Shown: positions 34,101 through 43,449, counted from the stretch's first letter. The stretch is 64,000 nt of DNA from Patiria miniata (GCF_015706575.1 NW_024037057.1:2437501-2501500), one strand, 5' to 3'. Translations and numbers: made by a program. The notes: generated by a model from the letters alone, not told the origin.

Positions 34101-37100
34101 TTTCCTCCCTCAGTTTTGAAAGAAAAGATTCACAACCTTCCATAGTTAAAACTTTTTCTAATTTTAACACGGTGACTTCGGAGAACATCAATGAGGCAAT
34201 CGATCAGTTCTCGTATCTTGTAATCCATGTGTCTATCAGTTCTAAGTTTCAAGTGGTGACACGTTAAAGGCTGTGCGATGGAGCTGCCCTGCAATTCATT
34301 CCTGAAATTATTGTTGCATCTCGAACTATTAGTTCATTAACTTTATATTAGAATCAACATTATTATCCATGATAACGAATTTGGCGGGAAACAGAGCTTT
34401 CACACAGTGACTTTTACTGGTTTATTTAACTTTGTGGGGATTCCTCCAACGTCAGGCTTTTCCTTGGTTTCAACACCGGTGTCGGAGTATCACAACACTA
34501 ACTGGGGGAACCAAGTAAGCCAAAGATTCTAGCTGAACCGAGTGGGCACGGTACAAGCTATTGCTTCGCAGAGACGGCCGGACTGAAGCGGGAGCGGACC
34601 GCTACAGTGACGGGGAAGCAACAGCTGGACGGGGCCAGAGAGTGTACACACTACAGTTCGAGCCATGGTGTGCATGGTCAACCGGGGCCAGTGGCGTAGC
34701 CAGGAATTTTTCAGTGGGGGGGGGGGGGAGGGGAGGGGGCGCTGGGGGGGGGCGCTGGGGGGGGGGAGGGGGGCGCTGGGGGGGGGGAGGGGGGGGCTGG
34801 GGGGGGAGGGGGGCGCTGGGGGGGGGGGCTGGAACATTTCATGGGGGGGCGTCATGTAGATCAATGATATTTTTTTTAGAAACTCAAAATCTCAGTGGGG
34901 GGGGGGCGACTGGGGGGCGACAAGGTTTCATGCCCCCCCCCCCCCCCCCGTGGCTACGCCACTGCATAGATGTTACAGAAGCTATCGCAATCTCATGAAA
35001 ACAGTTGTCTGAGTATCACCAGTTCTCTATTAGGTCGGAGCCCTCACAAATTGTAACCTCTCATACATTGTGAGCAATGCACATTTTAGTGTGACCCCAC
35101 GCAACAGCTTATCGGCAAGTCAGCTTTCGAAATTGTAACGTCATTTCGTGCAGAAATGTGGAAGCTATTGATTTGTCAAGTTTGGGTTACGGAAGTCCTG
35201 ATAGAAAGCGCACGCTGAATACAGCCCCCCCCCCCCTAAAAAAATTCCTCGTTCCCCCAGGTGCCCCACCCAAAGAGCTTAAATTTACCGCTCGCCAAGG
35301 CATTGTCTTATATAAAAACGAAGAGGAATCTAGATGACAATTTTTGATTTCCCTTTACCGTACAGCTTTTTAAATGTGAATAAATTGATCAGAAAAAAAC
35401 GCCCTCTAGCGTAAAATCCTAGCTATACGCAACTGGCTCAATTGGTCTCTCGGTCAAGATGCAGTCTTGTTTTGCATGATTAGTCGCCAAATCTCTTCGC
35501 ATATCACAGACCCTTGCTGTGCGGGGGGGGGGGGGGTTATTCCATAGACTACGAAAACACTTGTTGGGCAACACAATTACGGAGTTCGTGACACTTACCG
35601 TAGCCGGGTTCCAAGTATGCCGGTGGTGGCTGGAATCCAAGGGTTCTACACGCCACGTCGGTGTCCCAGCGGTCCCAGCCGTCGGAGCATACCGTTCCCC
35701 AGAGCCCCAGCACGGTGCTAAAGACTTCCAGTCGGCCCTCCCCGGGTCGAGACCCGCCAACCAGTCTCCAGGGTGCTGAGTGAATTGATGTTTAACAAGT
35801 ATTTAACACACATTAGAAGTAAAATAACAAGATTTCGCGGAAGCCTGTCTGACGAAATCTCGGGCCTTAAAATATGGTAAATGTAGGATTCCAACATTGA
35901 GAAGGTATCCCAAGGAGTGATTCCTTTAAGTAATATTAAACGGTAGCTCTACTTACTTAAAATTGAAAACCTCCCTTATGTCATTGTTTTCGTGTAAACA
36001 ATCGAACCTTTACTGATCAATTCTCTCCGAGGTGTTTTACTGTTAATTAATTTACTTAGTCAGGGCAACGTTCCCTCGAATAAGTTTTAAAAGTTAATCC
36101 GTTACAACTCTTACTTCACACCATTATCATTTATCATCGTGGGTGAATTCCTCGTTTATATCTGCCAAGGACCCTTCTTCAGTACACATCTGTTTTTCAG
36201 AATAGAGGACAGTCCTTCTCCCAACAATTTTCTTTTGTACAAAGTTATTTAACAATCAGTTTTTGAGCCCTAAGCAATATTAGGATCGTCGTTGACAGAG
36301 GGCGGTACATATTTTGGTTGAGTTTAAATCAGAGATCGAATACGAATATGATGAACTCAATTCTTAAAAAAAAAGGGGGGATCATAAAGAATAAAGAATC
36401 AATTAACGGGAGAATAGATTCAAGCGAAGAAATTTACTGACAAAAAGAGGGGAAAGAAGATATAGGCGACTTCATTTTCTGATTCTAACCTTCACAAGAA
36501 ACACTTCCACACCGAGCAGTTTGGCTGTCGTGACCGGGGCAATCGGTGCGATTTCCCCGGCAGACCCTGGTGCGATTTACGGTGCCGTAACCGCATCCAC
36601 TAGAGGCAGAGCACGGTCCTATATCCATCCAGGCTGACCACTCTGTGGTGAAAGATTATAAAGTCAATCAACGATTAAGATATTTGGTATCAGTGATGAA
36701 TTGAGCTATGTTGCACAACTGACAATCCCATAGAAAAATTAATGTGTTGATAAATTGCAATTACTCACCTGCGCATGGTGCCTGATTCCAGCAGTTCCTG
36801 TACTCAAAGCTCATTCCGATGCAGGAGTCTGGGATGTAGACTGAGCCTGCGCACTCCCTCGACCTACTTCGCTTTCCCTGACCACACGACACTGAGCAAG
36901 AACTCCAATCGGACCATTCAGACCATTTTGCTGCATATAGTGTAACAATCAAGTTTCAGTTATTTTTGGTGATAAAAATAATTAAATATCTTCGGCACTT
37001 TTTATGGGAGAGAGTAGAGATTAACTTGGGTTTTGTTGTGGCGACATTTTGTTCAAATGAACTGATTAAGAGTTCCATCTTGTTTTAATGTGAGTTTTTT

Positions 37101-40100
37101 TTTCGCTTCCGGTTCGTTTCCCTTTCCATGTGAATACATTAAAGAGTTTACATCTGAATCAAAATATCATCCTAGGGCAAAGTACGTTGCGAGGGTGACG
37201 TCACAAGCGACGTCATGTGATATGAATTCAAAGTTTGAGTTCATTGGTATTGGCCGTGATAGGCACTTTTAAGATATACTGTCAAAACACCTAATAAATT
37301 TGACGAGAGAAAACAGCCAAACTTGCACCCAACTGATATTAATGCAAATTTAACTGTTTTCTAGTTTAAAAAAAGTGTTTCCAAGTGTATAAACTTTGAA
37401 AATGATATAACCCTGGCGTCATCTAAAATGTGATTATTAAGCTCTGGCAGGAGCTTCTATATGTCACTTGGTGGTTGGTCGGTTAGTCTGTCTGTCTGTC
37501 CCCGGAACATTGACCAAAAATACTCGACTAATTGACCAAATGCCATGCTGTTGTCAAGAAGGCACTTTTGAACTGTTTTCGGAGTTCCGATTTTGTTTCG
37601 ATGGATGCGCATGCGCGTTTAGTTTGACCAAAATGACAGGCCGTGGTCACAAAATGCACTCTTGATAACGGTTTTCGGAACACATATTTTGTTTCCATCA
37701 ATGCGCGTGCGCGTTGATTTTTGCATAATGTTATGTCAGTCCACGAACATTTACCAAAATAAGCCCCATAAGTTTCCAACAAAATATAACTACCAAATTT
37801 TAATTTTAAAAAAGCAACCAAAATCAAATAAATACTTGTTTGTAACAATTCGGAAAGATTCTTATGAACAGTTTCTAAATGGAGGCAAAATATGTGCAGT
37901 ATAGTCACGTGGTATTCGTTACAAATCGCTATAAATATAGGTATACATCTGACGTATGGTGTTCCATATGTGCCATCGGCGTCGCATTTTTAGGCGTCGA
38001 TTTCTTTTAGGCTGTGGCAGGGATCATTTTGATGGATTTCATGCCAGACTTTCATGGAAGACGGCCAGAGCTTGTGCACTCGCACTTGTTTTCGTTTCAT
38101 TTAAGTATTGATATATAATCTTAGATTTGTAAAGCAATTACTTTACTGTTAAATTGTATGTGTATGTAACAGCCTTGGTGTAGTCATGACAATTGTGCAC
38201 AATTCTGTTGTTAAGTGTGGTGTTATCATAGTTATATATAAATTATAATTTAAAAAGTGTGATCGGTAGGAAATTTTAATATGCATTGAAATATGCCGTA
38301 CGGACAATCACGATAATTTGTTTGTAAATATCTTTTTCTGTGGACTGTAATATTCTCATAAAACCAGTGAAATTACAACTGTTTTCTTTGAGAATAGATA
38401 AAGATCTCGGCACGCTGATGTTGTTTGCAAGTATGTTTTCAAAAACCGTTTCCGTCATTAATGATAGAGTAGTTAGAATTTTCACTTTTGAAAAAAAAAA
38501 CATTTTCATTTTATCTTTTAATTTCGTTGTGTTAACATCAAATAATACTCAATATGAACGCTCTACTTAAAAAAAAGGTTTAATTACCAATCATGTTTTC
38601 GCAGTAGTCTCCTGTCCAGCCGCGGCTACAGACACACTTGTACTTAGGCGTGGCCTCGTCATTCGGTACGCAGTACGCATCATGCTGACACTCGTTATCG
38701 CAGCACGGGCAAATTGTAGACTGTTTCATCTGAAATTATGATAATTAAATAATTCTTCTTAAATACCTAACACAGTCTACCCATTCCCATTGGTCGAGAG
38801 CCCGTCACGTGGCTGGTTTTAAACGGTTGATAAGGTAATGGCTGGCTGGTCTAAAACACTTTGCCAATGTCACATGAACTTTTGACTCCTATGAAACCTC
38901 GTGCCAGCACCGTTTTGTTGGTTGCACGTTCACAATCATCACGTAGGCATGCGCAATACTACCAGTGATTCCTTATTTCATAGTCCTAAATTCACACTAC
39001 ACCGGTATATCGGCGTTCTGTGCGACATCAAGCAGAACGCGTGATACGCGCGACAATCTCCTCCATATTGGGTTGTTTACCCGAGGGCCTTACCATTGAA
39101 TAGCTAGAGGGGTGTTTTGAAAATTTAAAACGTTTGACTGGTTTTGACTTTTAGATCGAACAGTTTTGATATTTGTTCGGCTCGGGTAATAATAAGCATC
39201 CAGACTTCAACCGATCTTAAACAAGGTGTTTAATACCTCCCCAAGCACATAACTATTCCCTCATTAACTCCGCTTTTTCTTTAAAAAGAGGAGAGGTATC
39301 TATCTGTTAAAGATATCTATCTGCTATCTTACTTCAGACGATCTGTCAGAGCAACGTACATAGACATGTAGCTGGCTTGCACCTATTCACGGATGTGTAA
39401 CCGATTGCAAACAAAAAGTGGACTAAATTGGGGACAGTCGGCTGACCATCGTTGGAAATTGATACAAAAATTGCACTTTTCTTGAAAATGACAGCACACT
39501 CGGTGCCACGATTTCACAGGATGATTGAGACTGTTATTCACTTACAGTCACGTATTAAAGGTAAAATGTATTTCAGAATAATTTGGAGGTTTTGTTTTTG
39601 ATGTTTGCAAATGTTGTTTTACCTTTAAGGCAGTGACTTGAGTCGGGTCATTTGGTCAGAAAGGTCGAATCGAGGCGAATCGACATGGCTGTAATTATTT
39701 TCTTCATCTGGCACATTTGGGGTAATGTGCATTTCACTTCAAAATATTAAAATTGTGGGTTTGGTGGAATAACCACACAAAATGGCGATATGAACAGCTA
39801 GTTTTTCCCGAGCCCCATAAATATCCCTCATGTGTACCATTTCTAATGCTCCCTATTATGGGAAGAGGCTAGTGCTCTAAATTTGTATTATTCTCAGAAA
39901 GCCTTTTTCAAGAGGCTACAGCCTTTCCCCCTATATAAAAAAATGTAGGTTTATTGGGTAAAATATAAGAAACAAATTGGACATTCGTGACGGGAAGAAT
40001 CGCAGTTATTTAAGAGAACAGAGAGTGCATCTCTACACAGTTGTCAAAAACTTACTTTCACAATTATTGGTGAGGCTCGACCGAGGTAGACGACTCCCTC

Positions 40101-40891
40101 TCCGCTGTCGCTCTCCACTAAATCCTCCGGGAAGTCGGTCCGAGTTGCCCCGTTTAGCTCGCAGAGTCCGGTTGCTCTGCGGTAGTTGAGCGAGCGGCAG
40201 CCGCCGAGGCTGGCGCACTTCTCCCCGCAGACGGTCAAGCTCGGCACCCGCTCCAGCGTGCGGAGCGTGTGGTTGCGCAGATGAAAATGATCGATCGTGG
40301 CCGAATCTAGTTAAAAAACAATATGCATTTACCTGGATATAAGTTATAACTTTCCAATATTAACAATTTATATCTGTATCACTTCTTTACAAGTTGGCCT
40401 TCTATTGTTAAAATGGATTGAGTGCCCCACAACTTTAAAAGGTCCCCTTATTACCCCGATGTTCCCGATTATTTTAAATACCCCGATGTCTACCCGATGT
40501 CTACCCGATAGTCCTCAATACCTATGTTCCCCAAATCCTTAGGGTTAGGGATAGGGTTAGATGGTAGGGTTAGGGTTAAGGTTGTGGAACATAGGTATTG
40601 GGGAACATGGGTATGCACACCTACTGCACCCCCCCCCCCCCAACAACAAAACATTGAAGATTGCCACCGCAACCTTCTCTCCGTTTACAAGTAAAACGAT
40701 CGTCCCACAAAATAAAGCATAATTATTTCAAAAATTCAATTTAACAAAAATAGTTTACCTTCAGTGAAATCAGTAGTCACCGCAGGTGCTCCAGTGATTC
40801 CGACTGTCACAGTGTCAGTCGAGCACTGTACAATAATAGCCATGCACGCTAAAGACACGATCAACAATGCCGAACACAGCACAGACTCCAT
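12882..40891 (-). CDS. Secreted PAN-EGF-TSP1-TSP1-SRCR/CTLD-FAMeT protein (12 coding exons)
   Basis: I joined exons 40759-40891, 40056-40306, 38588-38729, 36769-36930, 36490-36642, 35599-35775, 18521-18642, 17607-17706, 15399-15581, 14706-14861, 14364-14528 and 12882-13153. Every boundary is GT-AG and every phase agrees, giving 671 aa. Domains by residue: signal peptide 1-~23, PAN/apple-like 45-128, EGF-like 129-175, two TSP1 repeats 176-280, SRCR first half 281-339, C-type lectin domain 340-474, SRCR second half 475-526, FAMeT 527-671. It should be an extracellular recognition or adhesion protein; no enzyme site is evident, since FAMeT domains in such proteins are probably binding modules. 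Start choice: the ATG at 40891 opens directly into the hydrophobic signal; one at 40927 would add 12 residues. Skipping the lectin exons leaves 536 aa with an intact SRCR. A kinase-like gene is nested in intron 6. Confidence 0.85.
13189..13393. mobile_element. 205-bp element with perfect 20-bp inverted ends
   Basis: AATGGACCGATCCAGTAAGC occurs at the left end and is perfectly inverted at the right end. The element lies 36 bases upstream (in transcript terms) of lectin exon 12. Its interior has two GTCCGACATGC copies. Confidence 0.8.
13549..13832. mobile_element. G/C-tract element with CAAGGGCGGATCC ends
   Basis: CAAGGGCGGATCC at the left pairs with GGATCCGTCCTTG at the right. Long G, C and A tracts fill the interior. 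It is one of several elements here with related CAGnGGCG-type ends, in intron 11 of the lectin gene. Confidence 0.7.
14364..14528 (-). CDS. Lectin gene exon 11: N-terminal half of the FAMeT domain
   Basis: ARFPFKPLDPASLLLNFKAQ and IQLILSGGESVAEAVY resemble the first strands of the Methyltransf_FA domain (a module that displays small-ligand-like strands). Acceptor TTTTTGTCTTGTAG, donor GTAAGG. The phase joins exon 12 exactly. Confidence 0.7.
14706..14861 (-). CDS. Lectin gene exon 10: C-terminal half of the SRCR domain
   Basis: GPGEGAIHLTHVDCQGCE, LNQCRHGSWH, VTACDH and VGLKC carry SRCR cysteines C5 to C8, with one extra cysteine after CQG. Entry is phase 1, which matches both exon 9 and exon 6. 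I see no SRCR first half in the intron before it (14862-15398), so its partner half must be exon 6. Confidence 0.85.
14945..15186. mobile_element. Inverted-repeat element, family 1 copy B
   Basis: ACCAACG and ATCACCAACCGATAATG on the left are inverted on the right as CATTATCGGTTGGTGAT-type sequence. It is related to 3191-3459 and lies in lectin intron 9. Edges are approximate. Confidence 0.55.
15399..15581 (-). CDS. Lectin gene exon 9: end of the C-type lectin domain
   Basis: LHWTDGS, KHKCLSIE, GEWAVKQC and GVVCKK complete the domain, with the last three conserved cysteines. The usual calcium and sugar motifs (EPN or QPD, and WND) are absent, so calcium-dependent sugar binding is doubtful. 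It exits in phase 1 at GTAAGT. Confidence 0.9.
15957..16086. repeat. 130-bp palindrome (about 60-base arms, no loop)
   Basis: AACGTTCTATTTC at the left mirrors GAAACAGAACGTT at the right, with the axis in CCAACCGGTTGG at 16016-16027. Arms match closely with a few differences. It would form a long hairpin in RNA of either strand. It lies in lectin intron 8. Confidence 0.75.
16622..17463. mobile_element. 842-bp element with 23-bp inverted ends and an iterated core
   Basis: CAATTCGTCAGCGTTTTCAC begins the left end, and the right end at 17441-17463 is its reverse complement. The core at about 16905-17180 repeats GTCCGACGCCTCAT-like units many times in both directions around GACGTC. No transposase is seen. 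Short open frames over it are repeat translations. Confidence 0.75.
17607..17706 (-). CDS. Lectin gene exon 8: middle of the C-type lectin domain
   Basis: A 100-base exon reading TSAENTFFRD then KIWLGAHNAD. WLGA stands in for the WIGL core of the fold. Acceptor CTCCAATTTTAG, donor GTGTGT; phase 0 in, phase 1 out. It is needed to bring exons 7 and 9 into frame. Confidence 0.85.
17770..18166. mobile_element. G/C-tract element with CAGTGGCGGCGCC ends
   Basis: CAGTGGCGGCGCCAG at the left and CAGCGCCGCCACTG at the right are inverted, with G tracts just inside the left end and C tracts just inside the right. It sits 64 bases from lectin exon 8, in intron 7. Confidence 0.75.
18521..18642 (-). CDS. 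Lectin gene exon 7: start of the C-type lectin domain
   Basis: CDEGWLYYEGSCYWGS and FMEAEEICRLSGSYL give the long-form CTLD opening with three cysteines. Acceptor TGGATTTTAG, entry phase 1; donor GTAAGT, exit phase 0. Confidence 0.9.
18823..19357. mobile_element. Inverted-repeat element, family 2 copy B
   Basis: This is the reverse-orientation copy of 3646-4160. Ends GGTTTTCCCGGCCAG and TTGGCCGGAAAA are inverted. It lies in the large intron 6 of the lectin gene. Confidence 0.65.
19358..22090. other. Lectin intron 6 sequence, no gene seen
   Basis: The stretch holds C tracts and gene-free sequence. Phrases such as GCATGGACGTCGCCAGGATG (from about 19533) and CATGGGCGTCTGCAGGGG (from about 19691) look like single ends of the G/C-tract elements. 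A GC-richer patch at about 20380-20690 with repeated CGACTGA and CTGAGG motifs may be an old element. At 22058-22070 a GGTTCGAATCCC phrase resembles a tRNA B-box. No supported exon. Confidence 0.4.
22098..22487. mobile_element. 390-bp element with CAGGGTTCGAC ends
   Basis: CAGGGTTCGAC at the left and GTCGAACCCTG at the right are exact inverted repeats, followed inward by weaker complementarity (TTAGCG / GGTTAA regions). It has no coding capacity. Confidence 0.6.
22779..28830 (+). CDS. Methylthioribose-kinase-like protein (8 exons), nested in the lectin gene
   Basis: Exons 22779-22859, 24470-24595, 25026-25152, 25900-26071, 26791-27016, 27459-27615, 28023-28125 and 28680-28830 join with GT-AG sites and matching phases into 380 aa. 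The protein belongs to the aminoglycoside/choline kinase-like fold. Features closest to S-methyl-5-thioribose kinase (methionine salvage, ATP-dependent phosphorylation of methylthioribose) are VVVKNSEPYVK with Lys62 as likely ATP lysine, PLSPERARVE, MVLEDLGGYQLLR, the catalytic HGDFHTSS (His228-Asp230) and IFDFEMAHMGPAGTDLG with metal-binding Asp247. Length is slightly under the usual ~400 aa. An acceptor-like CTAATTCGGAGCAG just before the ATG suggests a further 5' non-coding exon. AATAAA at 29344-29349 may end the transcript. The exact substrate is inferred from motifs only; a choline- or ecdysteroid-kinase-like role is the alternative. It lies wholly inside lectin intron 6 on the opposite strand. 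Confidence 0.85.
25697..25847. mobile_element. Small element with CAGCGGCG / CGCCACTG ends
   Basis: A short member of the G/C-tract group in the third intron of the kinase-like gene, 52 bases before exon 4. Inverted ends are short, about 8-10 bases. Confidence 0.45.
26416..26755. mobile_element. 340-bp element with TACACTGTAAAAA ends
   Basis: TACACTGTAAAAA at the left is exactly inverted at the right (26743-26755). The interior repeats AAACACGTTTAG-like phrases in both directions. It ends 35 bases before exon 5 of the kinase-like gene, close to the branch-point region. Confidence 0.75.
29660..29941. mobile_element. G/C-tract element with CATGGGCGTCG ends
   Basis: CATGGGCGTCG and CGACGCCCATG are exact inverted ends. 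The interior is mostly G, C and A homopolymer runs. The minus-strand open frame across it (29659-30006) is low-complexity translation and not a gene. Confidence 0.75.
30457..30646. mobile_element. 190-bp insertion with 15-bp target duplication, ending in a perfect palindrome
   Basis: TTAAATTAGAATAGA occurs at 30442-30456 and again at 30647-30661, framing the insertion. Its right part is a perfect inverted repeat: arms 30516-30580 and 30584-30648 match 65 of 65 with a 3-base loop, running slightly into the duplication. The long duplication points to target-primed (retroelement) insertion. One arm contains a hammerhead-ribozyme-like layout of the kind known in Penelope-like elements. Confidence 0.75.
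31114..31345 (+). CDS. Possible first coding exon of an unknown gene
   Basis: A TATAA lies at 31114-31118, and about 150 bases later an ATG at 31265 (context GCGCAATGG) opens 27 codons containing VCCICPRRS, ending exactly at a strong GTAAGT donor in phase 0. No downstream exon is recognised. It may be a real exon, a non-coding RNA exon or chance; I do not assign a function. Confidence 0.2.
31575..31802. mobile_element. G-tract element with CAGTtGCGTAGCCAGG ends, copy A
   Basis: The left end is CAGTTGCGTAGCCAGG and the right end GGCTACGCCACTG, with long G and C runs inside. It is closely related to 34689-34964, including the internal phrase GATCAATGATATTTTTTT and AACTCAAAATCTCAGTGGGG. Confidence 0.75.
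31803..34430. other. Lectin intron 6 sequence, no gene seen
   Basis: AT-rich sequence with microsatellite-like tracts: AAAC repeats at 33177-33196 and 33807-33840 and ACGAG/ACATG repeats at about 33668-33715, plus a G tract at about 33098-33112. No coding exon of the lectin gene or the kinase gene is recognised here. Confidence 0.4.
34689..34964. mobile_element. G-tract element with CAGTGGCGTAGCCAGG ends, copy B
   Basis: Ends CAGTGGCGTAGCCAGG and GGCTACGCCACTG are inverted. The interior has iterated GGGGCGCTGGGGGG units. The glycine-rich and proline-rich open frames across it are translations of these tracts and not proteins. Confidence 0.8.
35599..35775 (-). CDS. Lectin gene exon 6: N-terminal half of the SRCR domain
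   Basis: WRLVGGSRPGEGRLEVF, then WGTVCSDGWD and VACRTLGF, the standard first half of a group A SRCR domain carrying cysteines C2 and C3. It ends in phase 1 after EPGY. Its natural partner is exon 10, not the exon that follows on the chromosome. Confidence 0.9.
36490..36642 (-). CDS. Lectin gene exon 5: thrombospondin type 1 repeat 2
   Basis: WSAWMDIGPCSASSGCGYG then RTRVCRGNRTDCPG, a TSP1 repeat with a shortened ladder. It is a phase 1-1 exon with donor GTTAGA. Two dead copies of this exon with some intron flank lie at about 42800-42947 and 53430-53567, inside the TRIM duplication. Confidence 0.85.
36769..36930 (-). CDS. Lectin gene exon 4: thrombospondin type 1 repeat 1
   Basis: WSEWSDWSSCSVSCGQG carries the three-tryptophan ladder (possible C-mannosylation) and the CSVSCG core, with further cysteines at REC, DSC, NC and APC. 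It is a phase 1-1 exon. Confidence 0.9.
38588..38729 (-). CDS. Lectin gene exon 3: EGF-like domain
   Basis: Six EGF-type cysteines are visible, ending YKCVCSRGWTGDYCE, with an additional CPCC at the start. Acceptor ATAATTTCAG, donor GTAATT. Confidence 0.85.
39360..39640. repeat. Copy of lectin intron 2 sequence also present at 43450-43770
   Basis: Shared phrases in the same order include GTAGCTGGCTTGCACC, GTCGGCTGACCATCG and GATGTTTGCAAATGTTG. Together with the dead TSP1 exon at 42800, this indicates that part of the lectin gene's 5' region was copied upstream before the TRIM duplication. Confidence 0.6.
40056..40306 (-). CDS. Lectin gene exon 2: PAN/apple-like domain
   Basis: The exon has a VCGEKCASLGGCRSLNYR core with a later GLCEL cysteine, the usual PAN/apple pattern for protein or carbohydrate binding. 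Acceptor TTTTTTAACTAG, donor GTAAGT. It enters in phase 1 and leaves in phase 0. Confidence 0.75.
40518..40608. repeat. Small inverted repeat enclosing telomere-like TTAGGG units
   Basis: CAATACCTATGTTCC and GGAACATAGGTATTG are inverted around several TTAGGG/TAGGGT units at about 40539-40580, in lectin intron 1. Confidence 0.6.
40759..40891 (-). CDS. Lectin gene exon 1: signal peptide
   Basis: MESVLCSALLIVSLACMAII is a typical hydrophobic secretion signal, followed by a Thr/Val-rich linker. The donor is GTAAAC, phase 1. The exon lies about 130 bases from the left edge of the TRIM tandem duplication (about 41020), so the duplication took only its 5' flank. Confidence 0.8.
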
Positions 40892-41223
40892 AGCGTTGTC
40901 GCAGGCGCAGGATTGCAGCAAGTCCAAGATTGAGCCGTGTGTAAATTCAGACTTAATAATAGAAACAATATCTTATAGTCGCTATTACTCAGACTGTCTG
41001 ATGAGTGCACTTGATGCGACTATGGTGGAACCTGTGTTGGATTTAATCTACCGAGCCATTTTATACGCACAGCTCTTGAACCTTGTAAAGAGAAAAATCA
41101 ATATTTCGTTGATCGACGAGCGATGTTATTTTGCTCGGACGACGATATCGGTTACCATAGAAATGACACACCTTTGAAAAGTTCACACCCTCTTGCCACG
41201 ATAGCACAACGGGCTCGTGTGAG

Positions 41224-41850
41224 TTTGTCTTACATACGCAGTGTGGACTTCCGAACAAAAGACGTCCACATAATGTAGGTAGCACCGACGTTGTGTGGAC
41301 TTACCCCACGTCCACACAGTGTTTCCCCAATTCTGGAAAACAGGTTTAGAGGCATTTTTGGGTTAGGTTTATCTGTAGCAGAATGAAGAGAAACACTAAA
41401 GGGAATCATAGAAAAAAAATTGGGTTGAAAGAGTTTTCACAGTTTGAGAAAAATGAGTTTTTTCACTGGTTTTTCTTAACTACACGAAAGCAATGGAAAG
41501 TCCACACTAGTCATGTGAAACAAGTATGTGTGTGTGAGCTTGTCTTACATACGCAGTGTGGACTTCCGAACAAAAGACGTCCACATAATGTAGGTAGCAC
41601 CGACGTTGTGTGGACTTGCCCACGTCCACACAGTGTTTCCCCATTTCTGGAAAACAGGTTTAGAGGCATTTTTGGGTTAGGTTTATCTGTAGCAGAATGA
41701 AGAGAAACACTAAAGGGAATCATAGAAAAAAAATTGGGTTGAAAGAGTTTTCACAGTTTGAGAAAAATGAGTTTTTTCACTGGTTTTTCTTAACTACACG
41801 AAAGCAATGGAAAGTCCACACTAGTCATGTGAAACAAGTATGTGGGTGTG
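41224..41850 (+). repeat. Two tandem copies of a 315-bp repeat
   Basis: The repeated phrase GTCTTACATACGCAGTGTGG starts at 41227 and 41542. Each copy has TGTGGAC and GTCCACA motifs in alternating direction. A GT tract follows at about 41845-41872. The related pair in unit 2 lies at about 51960-52600 with a period near 322. Confidence 0.8.
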
Positions 41851-42799
41851 TGTGTGTGTGTGTGTGTGTGTGTCCTTATGCGCAACCTCGCTCTAAACCT
41901 CATTCTGATTTTAATTAAAAGTTCGTGTTATTTAATGGATTGCCCCTACCAACGTGTAATATGGAGGAAGACGATTACTAAAAATTGTTTTGAACAAAAA
42001 ACAAAAATAAAAAACCCTTCAATCAAGTCTAATTCTTCTTTTTGTGCTTTTCAGGAGCGAACATCAGTTTACTTTTATTTTTAATTACGGGTTGGACCCT
42101 TTGAATTTCCGAATTCAAAAGAAGAAAAACTGAACTTGTATTTACATCGTGCAGTATCTTTCAGATTGCACAAAAATTATGATACCGAAAACAATAATTT
42201 AAAGCTAACAGGAAATCTGTCCCGTTGCGTTCATCCTTTGACACATACAAAATGAAACCCGCAACACAAGCACACTTCCTCTTTGATTCGTGCGAGATAA
42301 ACTTCCTTTTAAAAACACCAACAAATGTATAGATAAAATAAAACTAGTAATATGATTTTCGAGGCCTGGATATATGCTGCAGCCAATTTTAAGTTTGTAA
42401 ATTTTGTAATTCGCCTGGTATTGACCCACACTTGACAAAAACAGCGGTTTCATCCACTGCCTAAATCTGTATAAACAAATTAGTGTCATGTTGATCGATT
42501 TCGTAAAATTACCAGGGGTATACGAGGGAGAATATGCATATTAATATATTTTGGGAGCCACTTGATTCATTGCTGATTCTCCTTTTGTTCTCCGATCTTC
42601 CTGATTTATACACTCCTGTGAAAGGCATAATTTATTACGCATGAGTTCATATTACTTTCGATTCTCACTTTAGGTAGGGATCAGAAGATTAAAGAATCGA
42701 ATACAGTGCGAATCGATTCAAGCGAGCAATACTGCTGACATGAAGGAAAAAAGAAAGTATGGGATCAAACAGTGAATATAGGCGAACTCATTTTCTGAT

Positions 42800-42947
42800 T
42801 CGAACCTTCGCAATAAACACTTCCGCACCGGGCTGTTTGGCAGCCAGCACCGGGGCAATCGGTGCGATTTCCCCGGCAGACCCTGGAACGATTGGAACCG
42901 CACTACAGGCGGCACGGTTCGGCATCCGTCCAGGCTGATCACTCTAT
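42800..42947 (-). pseudogene. Dead TSP1 exon copy in unit 1
   Basis: It matches lectin exon 5 including some flanking intron. The first tryptophan codon of the ladder is TGA and a second stop (TAG) occurs before the middle cysteine. SRVCRGNRTDCPG is still readable. Confidence 0.85.
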
Positions 42948-43449
42948 AAGGAATAAAAAGATTCGTATCATGGGATCAAAGTAGTTGTGCTCGTAAGTAC
43001 AGTGCATATCAAGCTCTCGTGCATAATTGACATTATAAACAATCCAAATGTGCTGAGAAATGTACTAACAACTGCCTACATTACAATATGAATTAAGTGG
43101 CATAGCCTTGGGTCTGGGAGGCGTTCCATCCTAAACCTCTCCCTCCAGGGAGGCGCATAAGCTTACACACAGGAGGGGGTTTGAACATAATAGTGCCCCT
43201 GCAGTGCACACTTCGCAAAGCACTTCGGGGGATTTAAAGGGAATGTACATCATTGGCTTTTGCTGTAATTTTCAGAAATGAACTATTTGAGGGGTTAGTA
43301 TAATACATCAAATATTGTTACACTGACATGTTTGAAGTTTTGTGTTCGAAAATGCTGGAAAAACCAAGAAAAACAAAACTGTTCAAGTAGTCTGGTTTCC
43401 TGACTCCACTAAATATAAAATGGATCAATTTACAGATGCTGGAAAATTG

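Noticed and set aside
34561-34998. Glycine-rich and proline-rich open frames
   Set aside because: They are translations of the G-tract mobile element at 34689-34964.
41840-41875. CRISPR-like or satellite array
   Set aside because: This is a simple GT microsatellite; no spaced repeats of CRISPR form exist anywhere in the window.
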